From: Alphaproteobacteria bacterium | GTDB lineage: Bacteria; Pseudomonadota; Alphaproteobacteria; Micropepsales; Micropepsaceae | Assembly: GCA_016792565.1 (NCBI GenBank) | Contig: JAEUMK010000034.1 | Span: 1-41,111, forward strand | Reading direction: 5' to 3' | Length of the DNA stretch: 41,111 nt | Part shown: positions 20,655-29,477 of the stretch, one piece after another | How positions within the stretch are numbered: position 1 is the first letter of the stretch | Layout: each line of letters opens with the position of its first letter | Position numbers and translations under genes: made by a program | The notes under the pieces: model-generated | Told to the model about the DNA's origin: nothing | What the model saw: only the letters and a program-made list of their open reading frames with translations | The model's database searches: none

Positions 20655-21610
20655 AAGGCGGCGCTGGTTTCCGGATCGGGCTGTATCCAGCGGCGCACCC
20701 TCACTCGCTTGACACGGCGCGGGTCGGCGTCGGCAACCTCGAATTCGAGGCCCGAAGGATGACGGAGTATTTCCCCGATCTGCGGAACACGGCCGGCAAG
20801 GGCGGCGATCAAGCCGCCGACCGTATCCATCTCGGCGGGTTCGCCATCGATCGTGAGCCGCACATCGGCCGCCTTCTCCAGATCCTCGATCGCCACGCGA
20901 GCATCTGCCTCGAAACCGCCATCGGGCAACAAAGTCAGGCTCGGCTCCTCGTCGGTGTCGTGCTCGTCCTCGATCTCACCGACGATCTGCTCGACCAGGT
21001 CCTCGATCGAGACGATGCCGTCGGTGCCGCCATACTCGTCAATCACCAGTGCCAGATGGCTGCGGGTCGCCTGCATCTTCAGCAACAGATCGAGGGCCGG
21101 CATCGAAGGCGTAACGAACTGCATGTCACGCTTGAGCTTCATCAGGTCGAAATCGGCGCGCGCCTGAGGATCGGCGATGGCGGCGATCATATCCTTCACA
21201 TGGATCATGCCGAGAGGTTCATCGAGCGTCTCGCGGAAGATCGGCATGCGCGAATGCTGCGCCTCGGCGAAGATCTTGATGACGTCCTCGAACGGCGTCG
21301 AGACCTCGACGCCGACGATATCGGCGCGCGGCGTCATCAGGTCCGATACTTTCAGTTCGCCGAATTTCAGCAGATTGCGCAGCATCGCCCGCTCCTTGGG
21401 CGACAGCGCCTCCTCGGCGTCCTCTTCCTCGAGAATGTCCTCGATGGACTCCTTGACGTCATTGTCACGGCGGCCACCGCGCAGGAAGGACGCCAACCCG
21501 GCAAACAGGCCGCCAAGTAGCGGCCGGGCCGGGACTTCTCTACTCGGAGGCTCTTCGGCAGGCTTCGCAGGCGCAGGCTGCGGCGTCGTCTCGCGGGCGG
21601 CGTCGCTCAT
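20651..21610 (-). CDS. corC: CBS-pair / CorC_HlyC protein (YbeX-like)
   Basis: A 319-residue cytoplasmic protein. After a Pro/Glu-rich N-terminus come two CBS domains (KVSDLMTPRADIVGVEVS, then MQFVTPSMPALDLLLKMQ), the linker VIDEYGGTDGIVSIEDLVE, and the C-terminal CorC_HlyC domain (about 230-310). The membrane DUF21 domain of larger relatives is missing, as in E. coli YbeX/CorC. YbeX is tied to magnesium/cobalt efflux and, more recently, to ribosome metabolism; its constant place between ybeY and lnt is kept here. The ribosome binding site is weak (TAAAGAA). Confidence 0.92.
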   Translation of the reverse strand: MSDAARETTPQPAPAKPAEEPPSREVPARPLLGGLFAGLASFLRGGRRDNDVKESIEDILEEEDAEEALSPKERAMLRNLLKFGELKVSDLMTPRADIVGVEVSTPFEDVIKIFAEAQHSRMPIFRETLDEPLGMIHVKDMIAAIADPQARADFDLMKLKRDMQFVTPSMPALDLLLKMQATRSHLALVIDEYGGTDGIVSIEDLVEQIVGEIEDEHDTDEEPSLTLLPDGGFEADARVAIEDLEKAADVRLTIDGEPAEMDTVGGLIAALAGRVPQIGEILRHPSGLEFEVADADPRRVKRVRVRRWIQPDPETSAAL

Positions 21611-21634
21611 TTCTTTAGCTATCGACCTCTTCCT

Positions 21635-22111
21635 TCAGGCATAGGGATCGCCGATGCCGAACCGGCCCAGCACGCGGCGCTCAAGCATCTCCATGCGCCG
21701 CGCCTCCCCACGCGCCAGATGATCATAGCCCATCAGGTGCAGAATCCCATGCACGATGAGATGGGCGGTGTGGGCTTCCGCCGTCTTGCCCTGTTCCTCC
21801 GCCTCACGCAGCACGGTCTCAAGCGCAAGGATGACGTCGCCGCCTCCCGCAGGAGATGGAAAGGACAGCACGTTCGTGGGCTTGTTCTGATTCCGGAACG
21901 AATAATTCAATGCCTGGACCGTACGATCACCGACGAAGGCGAGCGTGGTTTCGCCGGCAAGCGGGCTAGCCCCGTCGGCGATGGCCTCGGCTTCGGCGAC
22001 GGCAATCAGCCGGCGGGCGAGGCGGGCGAGGCCCGGCACATGCGTTCGCCAGGCGGCCTTGCGGATCGCAACAGCGCGTTCAGATTCCGGCAGCGTCGCC
22101 ATGGCGCTCAT
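21635..22111 (-). CDS. ybeY: Endoribonuclease YbeY (rRNA maturation factor)
   Basis: A 158-residue metalloenzyme of the UPF0054 family, involved in 16S rRNA 3'-end maturation and 70S quality control. The zinc-binding motif HGILHLMGYDH is intact near the C-terminus, and the upstream conserved LNYSFRNQNKPTNVLSFP is present. The frame is open further upstream inside phoH; the ATG at 22111 or the one three codons later (22102) gives a normal length and a 23-32 base overlap with phoH, so the exact start is uncertain. It is coupled to phoH and followed by corC after 24 bases. Confidence 0.94.
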   Translation of the reverse strand: MSAMATLPESERAVAIRKAAWRTHVPGLARLARRLIAVAEAEAIADGASPLAGETTLAFVGDRTVQALNYSFRNQNKPTNVLSFPSPAGGGDVILALETVLREAEEQGKTAEAHTAHLIVHGILHLMGYDHLARGEARRMEMLERRVLGRFGIGDPYA

Positions 22112-23072
22112 AGGCGGTAACGATGCGGCCGACCAGCGGGTGGCGGACGACATCGGCGGCGGCGAAGCGGCGGATGGCGACGCCATCGACACCCTCCAGC
22201 ACCCGCAGCGCCTCGTCGAGGCCCGACATCTGGCCGCGTGGCAGGTCGCTCTGGGTCGGGTCGCCCGTTACCGCCATGCGCGATCCTTCGCCGAAGCGGG
22301 TGAGAAACATGCGCATCTGCATCGGCGTTGCGTTCTGCGCCTCGTCGAGGATGACGAAGCTGTGAGCCAGCGTGCGGCCGCGCATAAACGCGAGCGGGGC
22401 GATCTCGATGTCGCCGACCTCGATGCGGCGCTGCACGTCCTTACCAGGCATGCAGTCGTGCAGCGCGTCATAAAGCGGGCGGAGATAGGGATCGACCTTC
22501 TCCTTCAGATCGCCGGGTAGAAAGCCGAGACGCTCGCCCGCCTCGACCGCCGGGCGCGAAAGAACGATGCGCTCGACCTGGCCGCTGGCGAGGAAGGAAG
22601 CGGCGGCGGCGACAGCGAGATAGGTCTTGCCGGTTCCAGCAGGACCTATGCCGAAGACCATGTCCTCGGTGAGGAGCGCATCGACATAACCGGCCTGCGC
22701 CCTGCCGCGTGCCGCGATCGTGCGACGCGGCGTGCGGATGACACCGGCCGGAACGCCGGCCTCGCCCTGCAGCGCGCCCTTGATCGCCGCATCGACGTCT
22801 GCCATCGCCAGTTCGCCGGTAAGGTCAAGCCGGGTTTCGAGAGCCCGCAGCGCCGCAATGGCGGCATCAGCTTCATGCGCCGCGCCGCTGACCGTGATCT
22901 GGTTGCCGCGCCGGGCGACGCGCACGTCGAGTTTCTGTTCAAGGCGCACGGCGAAGCGGTCGAGTGGCCCCAGCAGGGCGCCGAGCTTGCGATTGTCGAC
23001 GGCCTCGACGCTGCGCTCGACCGTCGCCGGATTCGGCGTGGTGGGCGTCGCGGATTTCGAACGGCGCGTCAT
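22080..23072 (-). CDS. PhoH-like P-loop ATPase (YbeZ)
   Basis: A 330-residue protein with an N-terminal KH-like segment (about 35-90) and a PhoH ATPase core. Walker A is GPAGTGKT (143-150), Walker B is FVILDEAQN, and a helicase-like GDPTQSDLP follows. YbeZ binds YbeY and is thought to act on RNA with it, probably as an ATP-dependent RNA remodeller; the phosphate-starvation name is historical. Its ATG overlaps the miaB stop by 4 bases, and its 3' end overlaps the ybeY start region. Confidence 0.94.
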   Translation of the reverse strand: MTRRSKSATPTTPNPATVERSVEAVDNRKLGALLGPLDRFAVRLEQKLDVRVARRGNQITVSGAAHEADAAIAALRALETRLDLTGELAMADVDAAIKGALQGEAGVPAGVIRTPRRTIAARGRAQAGYVDALLTEDMVFGIGPAGTGKTYLAVAAAASFLASGQVERIVLSRPAVEAGERLGFLPGDLKEKVDPYLRPLYDALHDCMPGKDVQRRIEVGDIEIAPLAFMRGRTLAHSFVILDEAQNATPMQMRMFLTRFGEGSRMAVTGDPTQSDLPRGQMSGLDEALRVLEGVDGVAIRRFAAADVVRHPLVGRIVTAYERHGDAAGI

Positions 23073-24403
23073 GCGGCCTCCGTGCGGACGAGAGCGCCGC
23101 TGAGCGAGTTCTGTGTGGCGCTCGCCACAGCCACCTGGGCAACCCGTCCGATCAATGCCGCCTCGCCGTCCACGTGCACAGCCTGGAGCCAGGGAGAACG
23201 GCCGGCGATCTGGCCGGGGTGGCGGCCGGGGCGGTCGAAGAGGACCGGGATGCGGCTGCCGATCCGGCTCATATTGAAGGCGGTCTGCTGGCGGACGACT
23301 TCGTCCTGCAGCTCCTTCAACCGCTGATCCTTCTCGGCCTCGGCGACCTGCTTCGGCATCGCCGAGGCCGGCGTGCCGGGACGGCGCGAATATTTGAAGC
23401 TGAACGCTTGGGCAAAACCGATGTCGCGGATCAGACCCATGGTGGCCGCGAAGTCAGTGTCGCTTTCGCCCGGAAAGCCGACGATAAAATCCGACGACAG
23501 GGCGAGATCGGGCCGGGCCGTGCGCAGCCGGTCGATCAAGCGGCGATAGTCGTCGGCGGTGTGCTTGCGGTTCATAGCCGCGAGCATGCGATCGGAGCCG
23601 GACTGCACCGGCAGATGCAGGAACGGCATCAGCGCGGCGACCTCACGATGGGCGGCGATGAGATCGTCGTCCATGTCGCGCGGATGGCTGGTCGTGTAGC
23701 GGATGCGGGCGAGGCCATCGATTTCGGCGAGCGCCCGGACGAGTCGGGCGAGGCCCCAGTCCTTTCCGTCAGGTCCATCGGCCCGGTAGGCGTTGACGTT
23801 CTGGCCGAGCAGCGTGATCTCGCGCGCGCCGGTCTCGGCCATGCGCCGCGCCTCGGCGATGATCGACGCGGCCGGCCGCGAGTATTCGGCGCCGCGCGTA
23901 TAGGGCACGACGCAGAAGGTGCAGAACTTGTCGCAGCCTTCCTGAACGGTCAGAAAGCGCGCGATGCCGTGTTGACCGCTTTCCGCAGGCAAGGCGTCAA
24001 ACTTGTCTAGGGCCGGGAACTCGGTGTCGAGGGCGCGGCCGGCGCCGCGATGGATCTCGGCGATCATCTGCGGCAGGCGATGATAGGCCTGCGGCCCGAC
24101 CACGATGTCGACGGCGGGAGCGCGGCGGGTGATTTCCTCGCCTTCGGCCTGCGCGACGCAGCCCGCGACGGCAATCATCATGCCGTCGCGCTCGCTCTTC
24201 AGCTTCGCCAAGCGGCCCAGTTCGGAATAGACCTTCTCGGCCGCCTTCTCGCGGATGTGGCAGGTGTTGAGGATGACCAGATCCGCGCCCTCCGCCTCGT
24301 CCGATGGCACATAGCCGATGGGCGCCAGGACGTCGGCCATGCGCTGGCTGTCATAGACGTTCATCTGGCAGCCATAGGTCTTGATGTGGACCTTGCGGGT
24401 CAC
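23069..24403 (-). CDS. miaB: tRNA-2-methylthio-N6-isopentenyladenosine synthase MiaB
   Basis: A 444-residue radical-SAM methylthiotransferase that modifies A37 of tRNAs reading codons starting with U. The N-terminal UPF0004 domain has cluster cysteines C12, C48 and C82. The radical-SAM motif is C157-x3-C161-x2-C164 ([17 protein letters not shown]). A C-terminal TRAM domain follows (about 375-440). The start is GTG at 24403, with [15 protein letters not shown] exactly as in the family. The gap to the acyltransferase gene upstream is 66 bases and shows no other feature. The stop overlaps the phoH start. Confidence 0.97.
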   Translation of the reverse strand: MTRKVHIKTYGCQMNVYDSQRMADVLAPIGYVPSDEAEGADLVILNTCHIREKAAEKVYSELGRLAKLKSERDGMMIAVAGCVAQAEGEEITRRAPAVDIVVGPQAYHRLPQMIAEIHRGAGRALDTEFPALDKFDALPAESGQHGIARFLTVQEGCDKFCTFCVVPYTRGAEYSRPAASIIAEARRMAETGAREITLLGQNVNAYRADGPDGKDWGLARLVRALAEIDGLARIRYTTSHPRDMDDDLIAAHREVAALMPFLHLPVQSGSDRMLAAMNRKHTADDYRRLIDRLRTARPDLALSSDFIVGFPGESDTDFAATMGLIRDIGFAQAFSFKYSRRPGTPASAMPKQVAEAEKDQRLKELQDEVVRQQTAFNMSRIGSRIPVLFDRPGRHPGQIAGRSPWLQAVHVDGEAALIGRVAQVAVASATQNSLSGALVRTEAA

Positions 24404-24469
24404 GAGGCGGAGTTCCCGATCATCAAAGGGCGCGCTTTATGACTCGGATCGGGGGTCCGGCGCAAACCT

Positions 24470-25354
24470 TCAGCCTCGCCCCGCCAGGCTGCGCGCAAGA
24501 GATTCCGAGATGATCGCCTCGCATTTCTGCGTCATCGCCTTGCGGGAGCCGACCTCCTCGACCGTCATCGGCGGGTGAAGGGTGATCTCGCAGTCGATCG
24601 GTCCGAGGCGAAAGGCCTCCCACAGATGCGGGACCAGATCCATGTCGCCGTACCAGGCGAAGAAGGGCCGGAACTCGCGGTTCATCGGCAGGCCCTGAAG
24701 CCTTGTGTAGGCGACCGACATCGGCTGCACTCGAATGGGTCTTTCAACGCCGTCCTTGCCCTTGATGGCCCCCTCGGCAGCGCTCAGAAGCGCGCTCTTG
24801 AAGGGCAGGACCCGATTGCCGTCGCTGGAGGTGCCTTCCGGAAAGAGCACGATCGTGTCACCCCGCCCCAGGCGCTCCTTGATGACGTCGCGCTGTTCGG
24901 CAGTCTTGGAGCGCCGCTCGCGCTCGACGTAGACCGTTTCCTGCAGCCGGGCGAGCAAGCCGAAGAACGGCCAAGTATCGACCTGCTTCTTGGCGATGAA
25001 GCTGATCGGTCCTACGCTGGAAACGGAGACGATATCCAGCCACGATACGTGGTTCGAGGCGATCAGGATTCCGCCGCCGTTCTCGATGGCGCCCGTCACC
25101 TTCACCCGCATGCCGATGATGCGGCACACCAAACGATGGTAGCGAAAGGGTACGGCCTTGCGGCCCGGAAGGCGCAATTTCACCATCGTCCACTGCACGG
25201 GGATGATCAGCAGCGTCAGCAGGACAAAGCCCGTCAGGCGGACATAGCCGCGCAGCCTTTGCGTCGCGGTCAGCGCGTTGATCGGCAGGACATCTTCTCC
25301 CGCGTCGAGGCGCGGGCGGCGGCTTCCCGGAGCGGCGTGGACGGCGTCGTTCAC
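24470..25354 (-). CDS. Lysophospholipid (1-acyl-sn-glycerol-3-phosphate) acyltransferase family protein
   Basis: A 294-residue PlsC-family protein. The catalytic H102-x4-D107 lies in SNHVSWLD, and the substrate-binding VLFPEGTSSDGN follows about 65 residues later. One membrane segment is seen near residues 39-58. PlsC-type enzymes add an acyl chain to lysophosphatidic acid; members at this locus in Rhizobiales may instead use other lyso-lipids such as lyso-ornithine lipid, so the acceptor is uncertain. The start is GTG at 25354, overlapping the fur stop as GTGA, which implies translation coupled to the regulator upstream. Confidence 0.88.
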   Translation of the reverse strand: MNDAVHAAPGSRRPRLDAGEDVLPINALTATQRLRGYVRLTGFVLLTLLIIPVQWTMVKLRLPGRKAVPFRYHRLVCRIIGMRVKVTGAIENGGGILIASNHVSWLDIVSVSSVGPISFIAKKQVDTWPFFGLLARLQETVYVERERRSKTAEQRDVIKERLGRGDTIVLFPEGTSSDGNRVLPFKSALLSAAEGAIKGKDGVERPIRVQPMSVAYTRLQGLPMNREFRPFFAWYGDMDLVPHLWEAFRLGPIDCEITLHPPMTVEEVGSRKAMTQKCEAIISESLARSLAGRG

Positions 25355-25773
25355 GATTTCGGCTTGGCGTCGATGGGCGTGCCGTAGAGCTCAAGCCGGT
25401 GGTCGGCCAGCTTGTAGCCGAGACGCTCGGCGACCAGCCGCTGCAGCCGCTCGATTTCTTCGTCGCGGAACTCGATGACCTTGCCGGTGGTCAGGTCGAT
25501 CAGATGGTCGTGGTGTTCTTCCGGCGCCTCCTCGTAGCGCGAACGGCCGTCGCGGAAGTCGTGGCGCTCCAAAATTCCAGCCTCCTCGAACAGGCGAACC
25601 GTACGGTAGACGGTGGCGATCGAGATACGGCTGTCGATCGCCGCCGCCCGGCGGTGCAGCTCCTCGGCGTCGGGATGGTCCTGGGCCTCCGACAGCACGC
25701 GAGCGATCACGCGACGCTGCTCGGTCATCCTGAGGCCCTTGTCGATGCAGAGCTTCTCGATTCGGTGAGGCAT
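25351..25773 (-). CDS. Fur/Mur-type metal-responsive regulator
   Basis: A 140-residue Fur-family repressor. The winged helix contains LRMTEQRRVIARVLSEAQDH and ISIATVYRTVRLFEEAGIL; the metal-binding part has EEHHDHLIDLTTGKVIEF. The C-terminal CxxC pairs of E. coli Fur are absent, as in alphaproteobacterial Fur/Mur, where the protein often senses manganese; which metal it uses cannot be read here. Two ATGs are in frame 6 bases apart; the second (25773) is chosen because GGAAGGA sits at correct spacing from it and abuts the first. It is in an operon with rimI upstream and a coupled acyltransferase downstream. Confidence 0.93.
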   Translation of the reverse strand: MPHRIEKLCIDKGLRMTEQRRVIARVLSEAQDHPDAEELHRRAAAIDSRISIATVYRTVRLFEEAGILERHDFRDGRSRYEEAPEEHHDHLIDLTTGKVIEFRDEEIERLQRLVAERLGYKLADHRLELYGTPIDAKPKS

Positions 25774-25789
25774 GAGCATTCCTTCCGTC

Positions 25790-26245
25790 TCAGACCACGA
25801 TGTCCGTGAGCGCCGCCCGCATCACGATGGCATCGACCCCATTAGAATAATAGCGCGCCCGGCGCGACATGTCGCCAAATCCGCGCGCCCGGTAAAGGGC
25901 GATGGCAGGCTGATTGTCGGCCGCAACGTCGAGGAACATCGTTTCGGCCCCGACAGCCAGCAGATCGCCCGCCGCCCGGGCGAGCAACGCCTGGCCAATA
26001 CCGGCCCGGCGCAACCCGGGCACCACACCGATGGACAGCAGCTCCGATTCCGGCGGAACGCATTGCAGCAATGCGAAGCCGACATCGCGCCTCCGGTCAC
26101 TGGCGATGAGAGCAAAGCCGCCAGGGCCAGAGATCAGGCGAGCGATCGAGGGCGTATCCCAGCCTTCGGCAAAGCAGGCACGGTGAAGCGCCGCGAGGCG
26201 GCTTGCTTCGGCGGTCCCGGCTCGGGCAATGGCAAGCCTTGTCAT
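25790..26245 (-). CDS. rimI: GNAT acetyltransferase RimI-like
   Basis: A 151-residue GNAT-fold protein. The acetyl-CoA-binding motif is VVPGLRRAGIGQALLARAAG, followed by FLDVAADNQPAIALYRARGF and a C-terminal RRARYYSNGVDAIVM that fits RimI (N-terminal alanine acetylation of ribosomal protein S18). The pairing with tsaB is typical of rimI in many bacteria. Its ATG overlaps the tsaB stop by 4 bases. The true substrate may be broader, as seen for other RimI homologues. Confidence 0.87.
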   Translation of the reverse strand: MTRLAIARAGTAEASRLAALHRACFAEGWDTPSIARLISGPGGFALIASDRRRDVGFALLQCVPPESELLSIGVVPGLRRAGIGQALLARAAGDLLAVGAETMFLDVAADNQPAIALYRARGFGDMSRRARYYSNGVDAIVMRAALTDIVV

Positions 26246-26934
26246 GTTCTCGCCCGGAACCGGGCCGGCGGGGCTTTCAGCGGCCCCGGCAATTTTGCGT
26301 CCGGCGGTCGCAGATAGAGCGGCGCCGGCGGCCCTTCCGGCTCGGGCCCGATCAGCCCGAGCAGCGCCACGAACGCTGCGTCTGGCTGATCCGCCGTCGC
26401 GATGTCATGCGCCGCTGTTCCCAAGATGCCGCCGATCGCGGCCGCAGCCGTTCCCGCAAGCACCAGTCCTGCTCCGCACCCGCGCGCCACGTCCGCCGCC
26501 GCTTCAAGTGCTACCAAGGCGGGAGGCAACAGCGCTGTGCCGTCGGCCGCGAAGGCCTGGACATACGCTTCGCCCCGCCTCGCGTCGCTGGCGACGAGAA
26601 TCGGCCGGCCAGGACTTTCAGTGCGGGCCGCAGCTGCGATGACTTCGAGTGTCGTCAGGCCGACACAAGGGATTCGAAGCGCGACGGCCAGGCCGCGCGC
26701 GAAGGCAATACCGATCCGTTGTCCGGTAAAAGTGCCCGGGCCGGTCGTCACCGCGATCCGGTTCAGCACGGCGAAAGACAAGGGGGCCTCGCGCATCAGG
26801 GCCTCGGTCATCGGAGCGAGCGCCTCCGCATGGCCGGTCGTCATCAGTTCGAAGCGGCGCGCGCGGACACCGCCTTCATCGGCCAGCGCCACAGAACAGG
26901 CGCCAAGCGCGGTGTCGATGCCGAGACAGATCAC
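26242..26934 (-). CDS. tsaB: tRNA threonylcarbamoyladenosine biosynthesis protein TsaB
   Basis: A 230-residue ASKHA-fold protein, the partner of TsaD in the t6A37 tRNA modification complex. Signatures are the N-terminal LGIDTALGACSVAL and VTTGPGTFTGQRIGIAFARG. It has no catalytic metal site of its own, as is normal for TsaB. The start is GTG at 26934 (MICLGIDTA), 15 bases after the nitroreductase stop. It is coupled to rimI downstream. TsaD and TsaE are not in the window. Confidence 0.95.
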   Translation of the reverse strand: MICLGIDTALGACSVALADEGGVRARRFELMTTGHAEALAPMTEALMREAPLSFAVLNRIAVTTGPGTFTGQRIGIAFARGLAVALRIPCVGLTTLEVIAAAARTESPGRPILVASDARRGEAYVQAFAADGTALLPPALVALEAAADVARGCGAGLVLAGTAAAAIGGILGTAAHDIATADQPDAAFVALLGLIGPEPEGPPAPLYLRPPDAKLPGPLKAPPARFRART

Positions 26935-26949
26935 GCCACCACCCGCCCG

Positions 26950-27546
26950 TCAGAGAATCTGACAGGCATCCTCGAACGAGAGCCGCGGCAGGCGGGGAAA
27001 TACCGCCGCCGGATCGCCGACGCCGACCGCGCAGATGAAGTTGGAGCGGAGGGGGGTGTCTTTGAAGAACTCGTTGTCGACACCTGCGTTGTCGAACCCG
27101 GACATAGGGCCGCAATCCAGCCCCAGCGCGCGGGCAGCCACGATGAAGTACGCGCCCTGCAACGAACCATTGCGCGCCGCGGAGACCGCCGCGCCGGCCG
27201 GATCGTTTGCGAACCAGTCGCGGGCAGCGGGCGCATGCGGGAAGAGCTGCGGAATTTTCTCATAGAAAACCGTGTCGGTGGCGATGATGACGATCGCCGG
27301 GGCCTTCATCGTCTTGGCGCGGTTGCCCTCGGAGAGATAGGGGGACAGGCGCTGCTTGCCCGCCTCGCTGGTCAGAAAGACGAACCGGGCCGGGCAGGAA
27401 TTGGCCGCCGTCGGCCCCATGCGCGCCAGGTCGTAGACGGCCCGCAGCATGGTCTCGGAGACCGGCGCGTCGGTCCAGGCGTTCTGGGTCCGGGCGGTGC
27501 GGAAGATCTGGTCAAGCGAGGCGTCGGGCAGCGGCTGGTGCGTCAT
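26950..27546 (-). CDS. Nitroreductase-family protein, malonic semialdehyde reductase (RutE/HadB) type
   Basis: A 198-residue FMN-dependent nitroreductase-fold enzyme. The N-terminal [12 protein letters not shown], the FMN-contacting [16 protein letters not shown] and the C-terminal [16 protein letters not shown] are typical of the RutE/YdfG-like subgroup that reduces 3-oxopropanoate (malonic semialdehyde) to 3-hydroxypropanoate. No rut pyrimidine-degradation genes are nearby, so the physiological substrate is open. A strong Shine-Dalgarno (GAAGGA) precedes the ATG. It lies between the NifU-like gene (30 bases upstream) and tsaB. Confidence 0.9.
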   Translation of the reverse strand: MTHQPLPDASLDQIFRTARTQNAWTDAPVSETMLRAVYDLARMGPTAANSCPARFVFLTSEAGKQRLSPYLSEGNRAKTMKAPAIVIIATDTVFYEKIPQLFPHAPAARDWFANDPAGAAVSAARNGSLQGAYFIVAARALGLDCGPMSGFDNAGVDNEFFKDTPLRSNFICAVGVGDPAAVFPRLPRLSFEDACQIL

Positions 27547-27576
27547 GGGGTCCTTCAGGAGCGATTCGCGGCGATC

Positions 27577-28146
27577 CTAGACCGCCTCGACCGTCCTGAC
27601 CTCAGGCACATAGTGCTTCAGCATCTTTTCGATGCCGCCTTTGAGCGTCGCCGAGGACGACGGGCAGCCCGAGCAGGCGCCGCGCATGTTCAGATAGACG
27701 GTGCCGGACGCACTGTCGAAGCCGCGATAGACGATATCGCCGCCATCCTGGGCGACGGCGGGGCGCACGCGGGTCTCCAGCAGCTCCAGAATCTGTTCCA
27801 CCACGTCCTCGTCCCCGGCGGCGGTCTGGCCGAACCCGGCCGCTTCCCCTTCGGGAGCGGCCGCGCCAATCAGCGGACGGCCGAACTGGAAGTGCTCCAT
27901 GATCGCCCCAAGGATCGCAGGCTTGAGGTGCTGCCACTCGCCCTCGGCCTTGGTGACGGCGACGAAGTCCGCCCCGAAGAAGACGCGGGCGACGGGGCCG
28001 GCCTCGAAGATCGCAGCGGCAAGCGGCGAGCGGGCGGCCGCGCCGGCGTCCGGGAAGTCATGGAGCGCGCCCTCGCCGGCGACATCGCGGCCGGGCAGGA
28101 ATTTCAGCGTGGCCGGGTTCGGGGTGGTCTCTGTCTGGATGAACAT
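27577..28146 (-). CDS. NifU-like Fe-S scaffold/carrier protein (Nfu type)
   Basis: A 189-residue protein with an N-terminal Nfu_N domain (MFIQTETTPNPATLKFLPGR) and a C-terminal NifU domain carrying Cys158-x2-Cys161 (RGACSGCPSSSATLKGG). The CxxC holds a 4Fe-4S cluster between two subunits for delivery to client enzymes; MiaB, encoded downstream, is a known type of client. It is the first gene of a long minus-strand run that reaches lnt. The 77-base gap to the divergent cyclase gene holds both promoters; only loose TATA-like matches (CATATA/TATATG near 28180) are visible. Confidence 0.95.
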   Translation of the reverse strand: MFIQTETTPNPATLKFLPGRDVAGEGALHDFPDAGAAARSPLAAAIFEAGPVARVFFGADFVAVTKAEGEWQHLKPAILGAIMEHFQFGRPLIGAAAPEGEAAGFGQTAAGDEDVVEQILELLETRVRPAVAQDGGDIVYRGFDSASGTVYLNMRGACSGCPSSSATLKGGIEKMLKHYVPEVRTVEAV

Positions 28147-28223
28147 AAGCGGGCCTATGGCCGGGATGGGAGGTGAGCCCTATATGGGGCGTCCTGCCGC
28201 CACGAAACAACCACGAGGCGATC

Positions 28224-29477
28224 ATGGCTTTCGTCGAGGACCTGCCCTCCAGCCTGCTCGCCCGGACGCCGGAGATCGGCCAGGCGCGCCGGGCACTGGC
28301 CGTCTGGCTCGCCGATCATGGCGGCCGCCGCACGGTCCTGACCGAACTGATGAGCGATCTGGGCGAACGGCTGATGCAGTCAGACGTGCCGGTGGTGCGG
28401 ATCGCCGTGGCGCTGCGCGACTACCATCCGGAGTTCGTCGGCCGGCAGTACAATTGGCGGCGCGGGCGCGGTTCGGAGCAGGTCGATCGCCGCTACGTGC
28501 AGGTCGTGAACCAGGTCTTTGCCCAGAGTCCCATCCGGGTGATCGCCGAGGGGGCGGACGCCCTGCGCCGCCGCCTGAGCGGTCCCTCGGCCCAGACCGA
28601 CTTCCCCGTGCTGCAGGAACTGGCGGCCGACGGGGTTACCGACTATGTCGCGCTGCCGCTGCTGTTCTCGGACGGTTCGCGCCAGTTCGTCGCCTTCGCC
28701 AGCGACGCCGAAGACGGCTTTCATGCCGACCAGCTCGCCTATCTGGAATCGCTGCTGCCGCAACTGCGCCAGCGCATCGAGGTTGAATATGCCCGCCAGC
28801 TCGCCGACCAGGTGCTGGAGGTCTATCTGGGAGCCTATGCCGCGCCGCGCGTGCTGAGCGGCGAGGTCCGCCGGGTGCGCGGCCAGGCGATCCGCGCCAT
28901 CGTGCTGGCGGTCGATCTGCGCGGCTTCACGCGCCTTACCGACAGCCATGATGCCGATGCGGTGTTCGGCGCGCTGTCGACCTATTACGACGCGGTGAGC
29001 GAGCCGGTTCTGGCGGCGGGCGGCGACATCGTGAAGATGATCGCCGACGGCATCCTGGCCGTCTTTCCCATTGCCGAGGGGAGCGATGCCGCCGCCGAAT
29101 GTGCCATCGCCTGCGGCGCGGCCGAGGCCGTGCGCAAGGCCCATGCAGCGCTGGCGGCGCTGGCGCCCGGCGATCTGCCGGACGGCGTATGGCCGCTGAA
29201 AGCCGGTTTCGCGCTGCATGCCGGTGAAATCACCTTCGGCAATGTCGGCAGCCGGGCGCGGCTGGACTTCACGCTGATCGGTCCAGCGGTGAACGAGGCC
29301 TTCCGCATCGAGGCGATGACCAAGACGCTGGGCCAGCCGATCCTGATGTCGGCGGCCTTCGCGGCGCTGGCCGGCGAAGCCCGCGTCGTCTCGCTCGGCC
29401 ACCACGCGCTGCGCGGGGTGCGTGCGGCGAAGGAGTTGTTCGTGCCGGCCGAGCCGGGCATTCCGCTTAGCGCGTGA
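28224..29477 (+). CDS. Class III adenylate/guanylate cyclase with unassigned N-terminal domain
   Basis: A 417-residue cytoplasmic protein. The C-terminal class III catalytic domain (about 225-400) keeps all key residues: metal-binding D231 (AVDLRGFTRLTD) and D275 (KMIADGILAVF), base-recognising K271 and D348 (RLDFTLIGP), and transition-state N357 and R361 (NEAFRIE). Lys/Asp points to ATP, so cAMP. The first 200 residues (including VALRDYHPEFVGRQYNWRRG and QSPIRVIAEG) form a sensor-like region shared with other rhizobial cyclases, with no identified ligand. A GTG at 28173 would add 17 residues, but the ATG at 28224, after GAGGCG, fits better. The stop overlaps the convergent TSUP gene by 11 bases. 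Confidence 0.9.
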   Translation: MAFVEDLPSSLLARTPEIGQARRALAVWLADHGGRRTVLTELMSDLGERLMQSDVPVVRIAVALRDYHPEFVGRQYNWRRGRGSEQVDRRYVQVVNQVFAQSPIRVIAEGADALRRRLSGPSAQTDFPVLQELAADGVTDYVALPLLFSDGSRQFVAFASDAEDGFHADQLAYLESLLPQLRQRIEVEYARQLADQVLEVYLGAYAAPRVLSGEVRRVRGQAIRAIVLAVDLRGFTRLTDSHDADAVFGALSTYYDAVSEPVLAAGGDIVKMIADGILAVFPIAEGSDAAAECAIACGAAEAVRKAHAALAALAPGDLPDGVWPLKAGFALHAGEITFGNVGSRARLDFTLIGPAVNEAFRIEAMTKTLGQPILMSAAFAALAGEARVVSLGHHALRGVRAAKELFVPAEPGIPLSA

